DNA from: Pseudoalteromonas luteoviolacea B = ATCC 29581
Lineage (GTDB): Bacteria; Pseudomonadota; Gammaproteobacteria; Enterobacterales; Alteromonadaceae
Direction: 5' to 3'
Length of the DNA stretch: 64,000 bases
NCBI GenBank assembly: GCA_000333235.1
Contig: CAPN01000051.1
Location: 310,001 to 374,000, forward strand
A program made the translations under genes and the position numbers. Below, piece after piece: positions 7,970 through 15,903 of this stretch. The stretch's first letter is position 1, and the number at the start of each line of letters is the position of its first letter. The notes beneath the pieces are model-generated. The model was not told the origin of the DNA, did no database searches, and saw nothing but the letters and a program-made list of their open reading frames with translations.

Positions 7970-10564
7970 ATGTCGAATAAACCGGCTGCAAAATATTTAA
8001 ATGATTACAAAGTGCCATCTCACCATGTTGACTCCCTTTACCTAGAGTTTCATTTAGAGCCGCATGACACTAAGGTGATTGCTACGTCAAAATGGCACGC
8101 ACAACGGCCAACACAAGAACTGGTTTTAGATGGCTCGAATATGGAGTTAGTAGAACTTAGCATCGATGGGGTTGCCTGGACGCATTATGAGCTTAACGCG
8201 AAACACTTAATATTGCGTAATTTACCGGATGAGTTCGAACTTGCTATAAAAACGAAAATAAACCCCGCTGGAAATACGTCATTAGAGGGTTTGTATAAGT
8301 CGGGTTCAGCGTATTGTACTCAATGTGAAGCGGAAGGTTTTCGTAAAATCACCTATTTTCTCGATAGACCCGATGTGTTGACGACTTACACCGTTAAGAT
8401 TGTTGCAGACAAGTCTGTCGAACACTTGTTGTCTAACGGAAACTTAATTGAACGTGGAGAAGTTGATACAAATAAACATTATGCAATTTGGCAAGATCCA
8501 TTCCGAAAACCGAGTTATTTATTTGCTTTAGTTGCAGGAAAATTTGATGTATTAAACGATCGTTTTATGACACAAAGCGGGCGAGAAGTGACATTGAAAT
8601 TATTTGTTGATAAAGGCAACTTGAATAAAGCGGACCACGCCATGGTGTCATTGAAAAAATCCATGGAGTGGGATGAAAAACGCTTTGGGCTAGAATATGA
8701 CCTCGATATTTACATGATAGTCGCGGTTGATTTCTTCAACATGGGCGCCATGGAAAATAAAGGTTTAAATGTATTTAATAGTGCCTGTGTACTTGCAAAC
8801 CAAAGCACTGCAACAGATAGGGATTATCACACGATTGAATCGATTGTTGGACACGAGTATTTTCATAATTGGACGGGCAACCGAGTAACATGTCGAGATT
8901 GGTTTCAATTATCGTTAAAAGAAGGACTGACGGTTTTTCGAGATCAAGAATTTAGTTCAGATCTTGGTTCTCGTGGCTTGAATCGAATCGACGCCGTAAA
9001 CGCACTGAGAACGCATCAGTTCACTGAAGACGCAGGTCCAATGGCGCATCCGATCCGACCTGAAAAAGTGATTGAAATGAATAATTTCTACACAGTTACG
9101 GTGTATAATAAAGGTGCAGAAGTAATTCGGATGCTACATACTGTGCTTGGCGAAGATGGTTTTCAAAAAGGCATGAAGCGTTATATTGCGAAGCACGATG
9201 GTCAGGCCGCGACGTGCGATGACTTCGTAGACGCAATGGCGGACGCCAACCAAGTAGATTTGTCCCAATTTAGTCAGTGGTACTCTCAATTTGGCACACC
9301 AAGGTTAAGAGTAGAAAGTCAGTTTGATCAGGCATCGTGTACTTTGCTCCTAACCTTGCATCAATCACCACCAAAAAATAATTTAAAACAGTCACCCTTA
9401 CATATTCCTGTCGCCATTCAGCTTCTAGATGAAAATGGTGATAATGTAGAGTTAGAAAGTGAAGACGATATTATTGGTAACGTACTTCATCTAAAAAAAG
9501 CAAAGCAAACGTTTACACTTAAAAATATCAAAGCACGTCCTGTCATTGTTGCGCTCGAGGATTTCTCAGCACCTGTATTTGTCGATTTTGAACAATCTAT
9601 TTCCGACCGATTGCATATCTTGCGTTATGCAAGGAGCGATTTTTCAAGATGGGAGGCTATGCAGCAAGTGTTTACCGATTCCATCAAACAAGGGATTAAG
9701 GATCCGCATTATCAATTAGATGAAAAATTAATTGAATCTTGCAAAACACTTCTTAAATTTCGCTCTGGCGATTTGGCTTTGTTGAGTGAACTGCTCACCT
9801 TGCCGAGTTTTGAATCTTTGGCGAGTCAATTTGAGAACGTTCCGGTAGATGAGCTTTTAGGTGTGATGAATCGTTTCGAATTACAGCTAGCGAATGAACT
9901 GAAAACGCATTGGGCGGCTGCCTATCAAGCGCTCGACGATGATCACCGTTTAACTTCTGCAGGGGTAGGGGTGAGAGCATTTCGTAATACGTGCTTGTAT
10001 TATTTTGCTAAGACAGATTTAGGGGTAACGTCACAATTATTAGAAGCACAGCTACAAAGTGCTAATATGACGGTGTGTTTGGGGGCTTTACGCGCACTTG
10101 TGATGGCTGATCATGCGATGTGTGAGCAGGCGTTAAATGAATTTGATGCAAAATGGCGACACGATCCTTTGGTTATGGATAAATGGTTTGCGATGCAAGC
10201 AGTGCGTAAAGACAGTGATGCGGTTGTGCGTATTAACACATTATTTAATCATCCTTGCTTTGATATGAGTAATCCAAACCGAGTAAGGGCGCTTATTGGA
10301 ACTTTTGCGCGTGCCAACCCAACGGTATTTCATCATAGTGATGGTAAAGGATATGAATTGCTGGGGGATGTTTTGATTAATCTAAATGCGATAAATCCTC
10401 AAAATGCATCAAGAATGATCACACCATTGATGTCGTATGCTCGATATGATCCAACACGTGCAGATCTCATTAAAGGTCAACTCGAGCGATTAGCGATGCT
10501 TGAGAACTTAAGCGATGATCTATTTGAGAAAGTGGATAAAGCATTGCATCAAGACAAGGCTTAA
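7970..10564 (+). CDS. pepN: Aminopeptidase N (M1 metallopeptidase)
   Basis: An 864-residue cytoplasmic zinc aminopeptidase that removes N-terminal residues from peptides. The exopeptidase motif is at residues 259-263 (GAMEN). The zinc site is His295-Glu296-x-x-His299 with Glu318 as third ligand, within two residues of the E. coli numbering (297/301/320). After the catalytic domain come the Ig-like segment and the long helical C-terminal domain (residues ~540-864), for a full-length protein close to E. coli PepN (870). AAGGA precedes the ATG. The terminator of nhaC ends immediately upstream, so the promoter must lie within or before that hairpin, or nhaC transcripts read through. Confidence 0.97.
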   Translation: MSNKPAAKYLNDYKVPSHHVDSLYLEFHLEPHDTKVIATSKWHAQRPTQELVLDGSNMELVELSIDGVAWTHYELNAKHLILRNLPDEFELAIKTKINPAGNTSLEGLYKSGSAYCTQCEAEGFRKITYFLDRPDVLTTYTVKIVADKSVEHLLSNGNLIERGEVDTNKHYAIWQDPFRKPSYLFALVAGKFDVLNDRFMTQSGREVTLKLFVDKGNLNKADHAMVSLKKSMEWDEKRFGLEYDLDIYMIVAVDFFNMGAMENKGLNVFNSACVLANQSTATDRDYHTIESIVGHEYFHNWTGNRVTCRDWFQLSLKEGLTVFRDQEFSSDLGSRGLNRIDAVNALRTHQFTEDAGPMAHPIRPEKVIEMNNFYTVTVYNKGAEVIRMLHTVLGEDGFQKGMKRYIAKHDGQAATCDDFVDAMADANQVDLSQFSQWYSQFGTPRLRVESQFDQASCTLLLTLHQSPPKNNLKQSPLHIPVAIQLLDENGDNVELESEDDIIGNVLHLKKAKQTFTLKNIKARPVIVALEDFSAPVFVDFEQSISDRLHILRYARSDFSRWEAMQQVFTDSIKQGIKDPHYQLDEKLIESCKTLLKFRSGDLALLSELLTLPSFESLASQFENVPVDELLGVMNRFELQLANELKTHWAAAYQALDDDHRLTSAGVGVRAFRNTCLYYFAKTDLGVTSQLLEAQLQSANMTVCLGALRALVMADHAMCEQALNEFDAKWRHDPLVMDKWFAMQAVRKDSDAVVRINTLFNHPCFDMSNPNRVRALIGTFARANPTVFHHSDGKGYELLGDVLINLNAINPQNASRMITPLMSYARYDPTRADLIKGQLERLAMLENLSDDLFEKVDKALHQDKA

Positions 10565-10648
10565 ATATAAATATCCTAAGTTACCTCAAGTGTGCGATGA
10601 GCATGAGGTAACTGAGCCATAGACATTAGAAGGAAAAAGGCACTCGTC

Positions 10649-10870
10649 ATGTCCGAGTATTATTTCACCCTGCATTTAACCTATGAGCAGTGTCTAGCTT
10701 ACTATCAAGGGGCTATCGAATACGTCCAAGTAGAATCGGATAATGGTACTCGGATCCGATTTCCTGCAGAAAGAATAAGGCCATTCATCAGTTCATTAGG
10801 CGTAAGAGGACGCTTTAGACTACTCTTAACCGACCACAATAAATTTTATAGTCTAGAAAAGGTTATGTAA
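10649..10870 (+). CDS. DUF2835-type small protein
   Basis: A 73-residue protein that resembles the short DUF2835 family, often found next to pepN in Alteromonadales and Vibrio. The segments YYFTLHLTYEQCLAYY and RIRFPAERIRPF look like a compact beta-rich fold. There is no signal peptide or membrane span, so it should be cytoplasmic; its function is unknown. AGAAGGA lies about 15 bases before the ATG. It follows pepN by 84 bases with no terminator between, so co-transcription is likely. Confidence 0.75.
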   Translation: MSEYYFTLHLTYEQCLAYYQGAIEYVQVESDNGTRIRFPAERIRPFISSLGVRGRFRLLLTDHNKFYSLEKVM

Positions 10871-11214
10871 TTGGGGTGATAAATAAAGTACTAAGAAAGA
10901 CAGATGTTTTATGAAAAACAAAATATGGTGTCATCACCTCATGAATCGCATCAACTGTTGCTTAAAAAATATACTCGCAAAGTAAATAGACCCGAACAAT
11001 ATTGTATTTTTGTTAAATGAGTTTGTTCTAAACTTAAATTACGTGTTATAACTTAACTGGTTGGACATCTTACCAAGGAAAAATGTGTCAACCTAGGCAA
11101 GTATATGCACCGATTGAACGCGTTCGATTTGTAATTTTGCAAATTCGCTTCTATCGTTACGACAACAAAAAACAATAACTTGACAATAATTACCCGCCAG
11201 AAGGGGGAGAAATA
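10871..11214 (+). promoter_or_regulatory. Gene-free region before the DUF1302 operon
   Basis: A 344-nt stretch with no plausible gene. It holds a perfect 10-bp palindrome GAACGCGTTC (11116-11125), a possible operator, and the ribosome-binding site AGAAGGGGGAG just before 11215. No convincing sigma-70 pair was placed and no terminator for the upstream gene was seen. Confidence 0.3.
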
Positions 11215-13332
11215 ATGACAACAAGACTGCAATTTGTGAAAAACAAAATCACACTCGGTCTTAGTGCTGCGTTGTTAGCAACCGCAGGCACGAGCGCTCA
11301 AGCTGCAAGTTTTGAAGTTGGTGAGTTTGATGTCAAATTCGACTCGACGTTTTCTTATGGACAGAGTATCCGTGTAGAAGATCGTGATTTCGAATTTATC
11401 GGTAAAAGTAATCATCCTCGCTTTAACTGGACTGGCTATAATGCTGCAATTGGCAATCCAATTTATTCGTCAGCAGAAATTTGGGCACAACCGGGTGCAT
11501 ATTCTAACAATGGTGACGCAGGCAACTTAAACTTTGATGCGGGAGACACGTTCTCTCAACTGATCAAAGGTACGCACGAATTTTCTATTCGTCAGGATGA
11601 CTGGGGGGTGTTCACACGCTTCATGTATTTCTACGATTTTGCGATGGAAGACGGCGATCTAAAATATAAAAACCCAGTTTCTGGTAAAGGCGTTAATCCA
11701 TGTGATGAAGACGAAACAGCGAAGTTAGTCTGCTCCGATTTTCGTTTGCTTGATGCCTTTGTTTGGGCAAACTTTGATTTAAACAATGGCAATAATCCAC
11801 TTTCAGTGCGTGTAGGCCAACAAGTGTTGAACTGGGGTGAAAGTACTATGATTTCTCATGGTATCAACGTAAACCCGGTTGATATTGACCGCTTGAAGGC
11901 TGCAGGTGCGGAACTTAAAGAAGCATTTATTCCTGTAGGAATGGTTTGGGCTTCATTAGGCCTGACTGAAAACCTAACGTTTGAAACATTTTATCAATAC
12001 AAGTGGCAAGAAACTCGTCTTCCTGCAACAGGTAGTTATTTTTCAACTAACGACTTTGCTTCTGAAAACGGTTATGCGCAAAATATTCAGCTCGGTTTTA
12101 CATCGAATCCTGATATTGATCTCGCCCATTTAACTGGCGTGTTAAACAACTTAACCACCCTTTGGCAAGGCGCATTAACAGCGCGTGGATTAGATGCAAG
12201 TGATCCTGCTGTATTACAAAGTGCATCAGCACAATCTTTGCTTGCTCAAATGTATTTGGCTTACCCAACGAAAGTGGCGTTAAAAGGCAAAGGCGATGCG
12301 GGTAAAGTTGAAGCTCAAGACGCAGGCCAATATGGCTTTAAGCTCGCGTGGTACGCCCCTGAATTAAATGAAACCGAATTTGGTTTTTATTACACCAATT
12401 ATCACAGTCGAGTGCCTTTGATTTCAGGTAAAGTATCTAATTTCACACAAGCAGCGCTTGCAAAAGATTTAGCGTATATTCGTCAAAATACAATTACCGA
12501 AGATAACATTACCAACCTAAATGCATTTGCAAAAGGTCAAATTGTTTATCCTGAGGACATTGAATTGTTTGGTTTGAGCTTCAATACAACGGTAGGTGAA
12601 ACGGCACTTTCTGGTGAGTTTGCCTATCGTAAAGGTGAACCGCTGCAGATCGACGACGTTGAGCTATTGTATGCTGCAATGCCAGAGCAGCTTGCTTATG
12701 CTGGTATTCGCCCAGATTTGGCTGGTATCTCTCAGCTAAGCCAGGGCAGTGATGTTTCATATGTGAAAGCAGGTGAACTCGCTCAAGGTTATATTGAGCG
12801 TGATACCATGCAATTTCAAATGACCGCAACACATTTGTTTGGTCCTTCACTAGGCGCAGACAGTTGGGCGTTAGTGGGTGAAGCGGGCATTGTGACAATC
12901 AAGGATATGCCTGAGTACGACGAGTTGCGTTTAAACGTGGCAGGAACCGAGCGAAGTGGTTTAATGACCGGCATCCCAGGTAAACAATATGATTTATTGC
13001 ATATGGCATTGTCGAATGGTCCAGAAACAAACCCATTCCCAACGGCTACATCTTGGGGTTATCGTTTAATTGCCAAAGGCGATTACAACAATTTGTTCGC
13101 AGGTGTCAACTTCTCTCCACGTATTGTTTTCTCGCATGACGTTAACGGTACTACACCAGATCCAATGTTCTTATTCGTTGAAGATAGAAAGTCGTTAGGG
13201 GTTACGCTTAACTTTAACTATCAAAATGCTTGGTCATTTGACTTTGGCTATGATGCGTTCTGGGGCGGCGGTCAAACAAATACGTTTGCAGATCGCGACT
13301 TTGTTTCATTCAACATTAAATATTCTATTTAA
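11215..13332 (+). CDS. DUF1302 family outer-membrane protein
   Basis: A 705-residue exported protein of the DUF1302 family, presumed outer-membrane beta-barrel. The signal peptide spans residues ~1-30 with cleavage after AQA (GTSAQA-ASFEVG). The mature start (VKFDSTFSYGQSIRVEDRD) is the typical first strand of the family, and the rest alternates short polar and aromatic strands to the C-terminal FNIKYSI. AGAAGGGGGAG supports the start. It is the first of four tightly spaced genes, with DUF1329 11 bases downstream, a pairing common in Pseudomonas and Alteromonadales. The family's biochemical role is not established; links to fatty acids, sterols and other hydrophobic compounds are suggested by context in other bacteria. 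Confidence 0.88.
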   Translation: MTTRLQFVKNKITLGLSAALLATAGTSAQAASFEVGEFDVKFDSTFSYGQSIRVEDRDFEFIGKSNHPRFNWTGYNAAIGNPIYSSAEIWAQPGAYSNNGDAGNLNFDAGDTFSQLIKGTHEFSIRQDDWGVFTRFMYFYDFAMEDGDLKYKNPVSGKGVNPCDEDETAKLVCSDFRLLDAFVWANFDLNNGNNPLSVRVGQQVLNWGESTMISHGINVNPVDIDRLKAAGAELKEAFIPVGMVWASLGLTENLTFETFYQYKWQETRLPATGSYFSTNDFASENGYAQNIQLGFTSNPDIDLAHLTGVLNNLTTLWQGALTARGLDASDPAVLQSASAQSLLAQMYLAYPTKVALKGKGDAGKVEAQDAGQYGFKLAWYAPELNETEFGFYYTNYHSRVPLISGKVSNFTQAALAKDLAYIRQNTITEDNITNLNAFAKGQIVYPEDIELFGLSFNTTVGETALSGEFAYRKGEPLQIDDVELLYAAMPEQLAYAGIRPDLAGISQLSQGSDVSYVKAGELAQGYIERDTMQFQMTATHLFGPSLGADSWALVGEAGIVTIKDMPEYDELRLNVAGTERSGLMTGIPGKQYDLLHMALSNGPETNPFPTATSWGYRLIAKGDYNNLFAGVNFSPRIVFSHDVNGTTPDPMFLFVEDRKSLGVTLNFNYQNAWSFDFGYDAFWGGGQTNTFADRDFVSFNIKYSI

Positions 13333-13343
13333 GGGGCTTAAGT

Positions 13344-14711
13344 ATGTTAAAAAAACCAACACTTATTGCTGCGGCCCTAATCGGGTTATTTTCTACGCCA
13401 GCAGTAATGGCTAAAATTTCTGCGCAAGAGGCTGCTCGTTTAGGTAAAGATTTAACGCCAATTGGTGCTGAAATGGCAGGTAACGCAGACGGTTCAATTC
13501 CTGCTTGGACAGGCGGGATCACTAAGCCAGTGGATGGTTATAAACCGGGCATGCATCATCCAGATCCGTTTGCCGATGATAAAGTGCTGTTTACAATTAC
13601 TGCACAAAATGTGAACGATTATCAGCAATATTTGAGTCCAGGCCAGATTGCCTTATTTAAAGCGTATCCTGATACGTTTAAAATGGACGTTTATCCAACG
13701 CGTCGAAGCGCTTCGAACCCGCAATTTGTTTATGATGCGACGAATAAATACGCAACGACAGCTGAGCTTATCCAAGATGGTAATGGCATAAAAGGCACGG
13801 CGATTGGTATCCCTTTCCCAATCCCAGCAAACGGTTTGGAAGCGATATGGAACCATTTGTTACGCTACCGTGGCTTGTCCATTGCACGTTTTGGTGGCCA
13901 AGCGATGCCGACAGAGTCTGGTGACTACAACGTTATCGGTTTTGATGAACAATTGTTAGTTAAATATTCTGAACCGACAGCGACACCAACGGCACTCGAA
14001 TCTGAGAATATTCTTTTCAAATTTAAACAAGCGGTTACTGAGCCTGCGCGTCTGGCTGGCACGGCGTTATTGGTTCATGAAACGATGGATCAAGTGAAAA
14101 CACCTCGTCAAGCGTGGACATATAATACGGGTCAGCGACGTGTTCGTCGTGCTCCAAACGTGGCGTATGATGCACCTGGAACCGCTTCAGATAGCCTTCG
14201 TACGACGGACGATTTTGATATGTTTAACGGTTCACCAGACCGTTACACGTGGACGTTAAAAGGGAAGCAAGAAATGTATATCCCTTATAACAGCTACAAA
14301 CTACATAGCGACAAGTTAAAGTACGAAGACATTATTAAACCAGGACATATTAATCCAGAACACGTTCGTTATGAAAAGCACCGCGTTTGGGTTGTTGAAG
14401 CAAACTTAAAAGATGGAACGCGTCATATTTATAAAAAACGTGTGTTCTTTATTGATGAAGACAGCTGGCAGATCCATGTTGCCGATTCGTATGATAATCG
14501 CGACCAACTTTATCGTGTAGCAATGGCGCATGGCCTGAATTATTACGAGGCAATGACACATTGGAGTACGCTAGATGTTTACCATGATCTAAACTCACGC
14601 CGTTATCTAGCAATTGGTTTGGATAATGAGGAAAGCATGTATGACTTTAGCCAATCTTTCCAAGATAATGAATTTACTCCAAATGCGCTTCGCCGCGAAG
14701 GTACGCGCTAA
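13344..14711 (+). CDS. DUF1329 family periplasmic protein
   Basis: A 455-residue exported protein of the DUF1329 family. The signal peptide is residues ~1-23 (cleavage after VMA). The family signature GAEMAGNADGSIPAWTGGIT falls at residues ~41-60, and the C-terminal half carries the strand-rich segments RHIYKKRVFFIDED and HWSTLDVYHDLNSRRY. No lipobox cysteine is present, so it should be soluble in the periplasm. DUF1329 is often described as having a LolA/LolB-like fold, which would suit lipid carriage; that is family knowledge, not seen here. AAGGGG sits eight bases upstream of the ATG, directly after the DUF1302 stop. Confidence 0.88.
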   Translation: MLKKPTLIAAALIGLFSTPAVMAKISAQEAARLGKDLTPIGAEMAGNADGSIPAWTGGITKPVDGYKPGMHHPDPFADDKVLFTITAQNVNDYQQYLSPGQIALFKAYPDTFKMDVYPTRRSASNPQFVYDATNKYATTAELIQDGNGIKGTAIGIPFPIPANGLEAIWNHLLRYRGLSIARFGGQAMPTESGDYNVIGFDEQLLVKYSEPTATPTALESENILFKFKQAVTEPARLAGTALLVHETMDQVKTPRQAWTYNTGQRRVRRAPNVAYDAPGTASDSLRTTDDFDMFNGSPDRYTWTLKGKQEMYIPYNSYKLHSDKLKYEDIIKPGHINPEHVRYEKHRVWVVEANLKDGTRHIYKKRVFFIDEDSWQIHVADSYDNRDQLYRVAMAHGLNYYEAMTHWSTLDVYHDLNSRRYLAIGLDNEESMYDFSQSFQDNEFTPNALRREGTR

Positions 14712-14766
14712 GCGTTGAATAGGGAATCATTTAATCGCTGATTAGATGAGCCTTAATCTAGATGCA

Positions 14767-14793
14767 ACAGGCAAGCTTTGGCTTGCCTGTTTT
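14767..14793 (+). terminator. Hairpin between the DUF1329 and YCF48-like genes
   Basis: A perfect 10-bp stem (ACAGGCAAGC/GCTTGCCTGT) with a TTTG loop and a short T tail, 55 bases past the DUF1329 stop. It could be a partial terminator that lowers expression of the two downstream genes, or a 3'-end stabiliser for the upstream mRNA. Confidence 0.65.
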
Positions 14794-14871
14794 CCCTCAG
14801 TAAAAATGTATTTATTGCGTCATCACATGATGATCAAGGTAATCAAACTAACCCGTTTAGAGAGCTTTTCA

Positions 14872-15903
14872 ATGATGTACAAGCTAAAAGCAAAGGTCTT
14901 AGGGCTGTGCGTGGGTTTTGCAATGACCGCAAATTATAGCCTAGCGAACAGCGACCAAACTCCCCAACCGTCTCTTACAGTCTCTCACCCTGAAAGAACC
15001 CTTTTCACAGATATCGAGTTTACTGGCTCTCACTATGTTGCGGTCGGTAAGCATGGCACCATAGTGACCAGCGCCGATGGTACAACGTGGACTCAGGGCG
15101 CTTCTCCGGTGCAATCCTTGCTTACAGCAGTTAACTTTATTGATAACAAGCAAGGATGGGCGTGTGGGCATGATGCGACGATTTTGCACACGTTGGACGG
15201 TGGCGCGAGTTGGTCGATTCAGCAGTTTTTGCCTGATTTAGATAGACCTTGTTTAGATATTGTTTTTCATGATGCCCTAAGTGGGATTGCGATTGGCGCA
15301 TATGGCATGTTGTTTGAAACTTCGGATGGTGGAAAATCATGGCAGAAGCGGTTTTTAGAGGATCTGTTATTAGAAGAAGATAGAGCTTATTTAGCGGATC
15401 TAAAAGCATCAGATCCAGATTCTTATAACGACGAAACGGCGTTTATGCTGCCTCATTTTAATCGTTTTGCAAAACATGGCGATACTTGGGTTATCGTGGG
15501 CGAAATGGGCTTGGTCGCGATAAGTGAAGATAAAGGTGCGACATGGCAGCGATTAAATGAATTTTACAATGGCTCGTTCTTTGATGTGAAAATAAACAGT
15601 AAAAATGAAATTATTGTCGCAGGTTTACGCGGAAATGCGTTTGTAACCTCGATGGATTCTCTCTTCGACGATAACTGGGTGAAACTTGATATAGAGAATA
15701 CTGCGACGATTAATTCGATAGTACTCGACGGTGGCAACGAAATACTGGTTGCGAACAGCGGTGTGCTCTTTACTCGTTCAGGAAGTGAACTCTCCACTCG
15801 AGTGATAAAAAACGGTAAGTCAGTACTAGGGGCTGTCGTCAAAGAGTCACAACTTATCTTAGCAACAGAGAGTGGATTAACGAGCGTGGAGAAAAGTAAG
15901 TAA
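14872..15903 (+). CDS. YCF48-like Asp-box (BNR) exported protein
   Basis: A 343-residue exported beta-propeller-like protein. The start at ATG 14872 is preferred because the reading frame further upstream crosses the hairpin at 14767-14793, and because a signal peptide begins here (MMYKLKAKVLGLCVGFAMTA, cleavage near SLA-NS). At least four Asp-box motifs of the form S/T-x-DxG-x-S/T-W are visible (DGTTWTQG, DGGASWSI, DGGKSWQK, DKGATWQR), as in the YCF48/HCF136 photosystem II assembly factors and sialidases. In proteobacteria this type regularly sits beside DUF1302, DUF1329 and an RND exporter. The TAA stop overlaps the next ATG (TAATG). Function unknown; perhaps a periplasmic partner of the exporter. 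Confidence 0.82.
   Translation: MMYKLKAKVLGLCVGFAMTANYSLANSDQTPQPSLTVSHPERTLFTDIEFTGSHYVAVGKHGTIVTSADGTTWTQGASPVQSLLTAVNFIDNKQGWACGHDATILHTLDGGASWSIQQFLPDLDRPCLDIVFHDALSGIAIGAYGMLFETSDGGKSWQKRFLEDLLLEEDRAYLADLKASDPDSYNDETAFMLPHFNRFAKHGDTWVIVGEMGLVAISEDKGATWQRLNEFYNGSFFDVKINSKNEIIVAGLRGNAFVTSMDSLFDDNWVKLDIENTATINSIVLDGGNEILVANSGVLFTRSGSELSTRVIKNGKSVLGAVVKESQLILATESGLTSVEKSK

Noticed and set aside
12581..12898. 105-codon minus-strand frame inside the DUF1302 gene
   Set aside because: Shadow of a well-supported gene; His/Leu-rich composition typical of antisense frames here.
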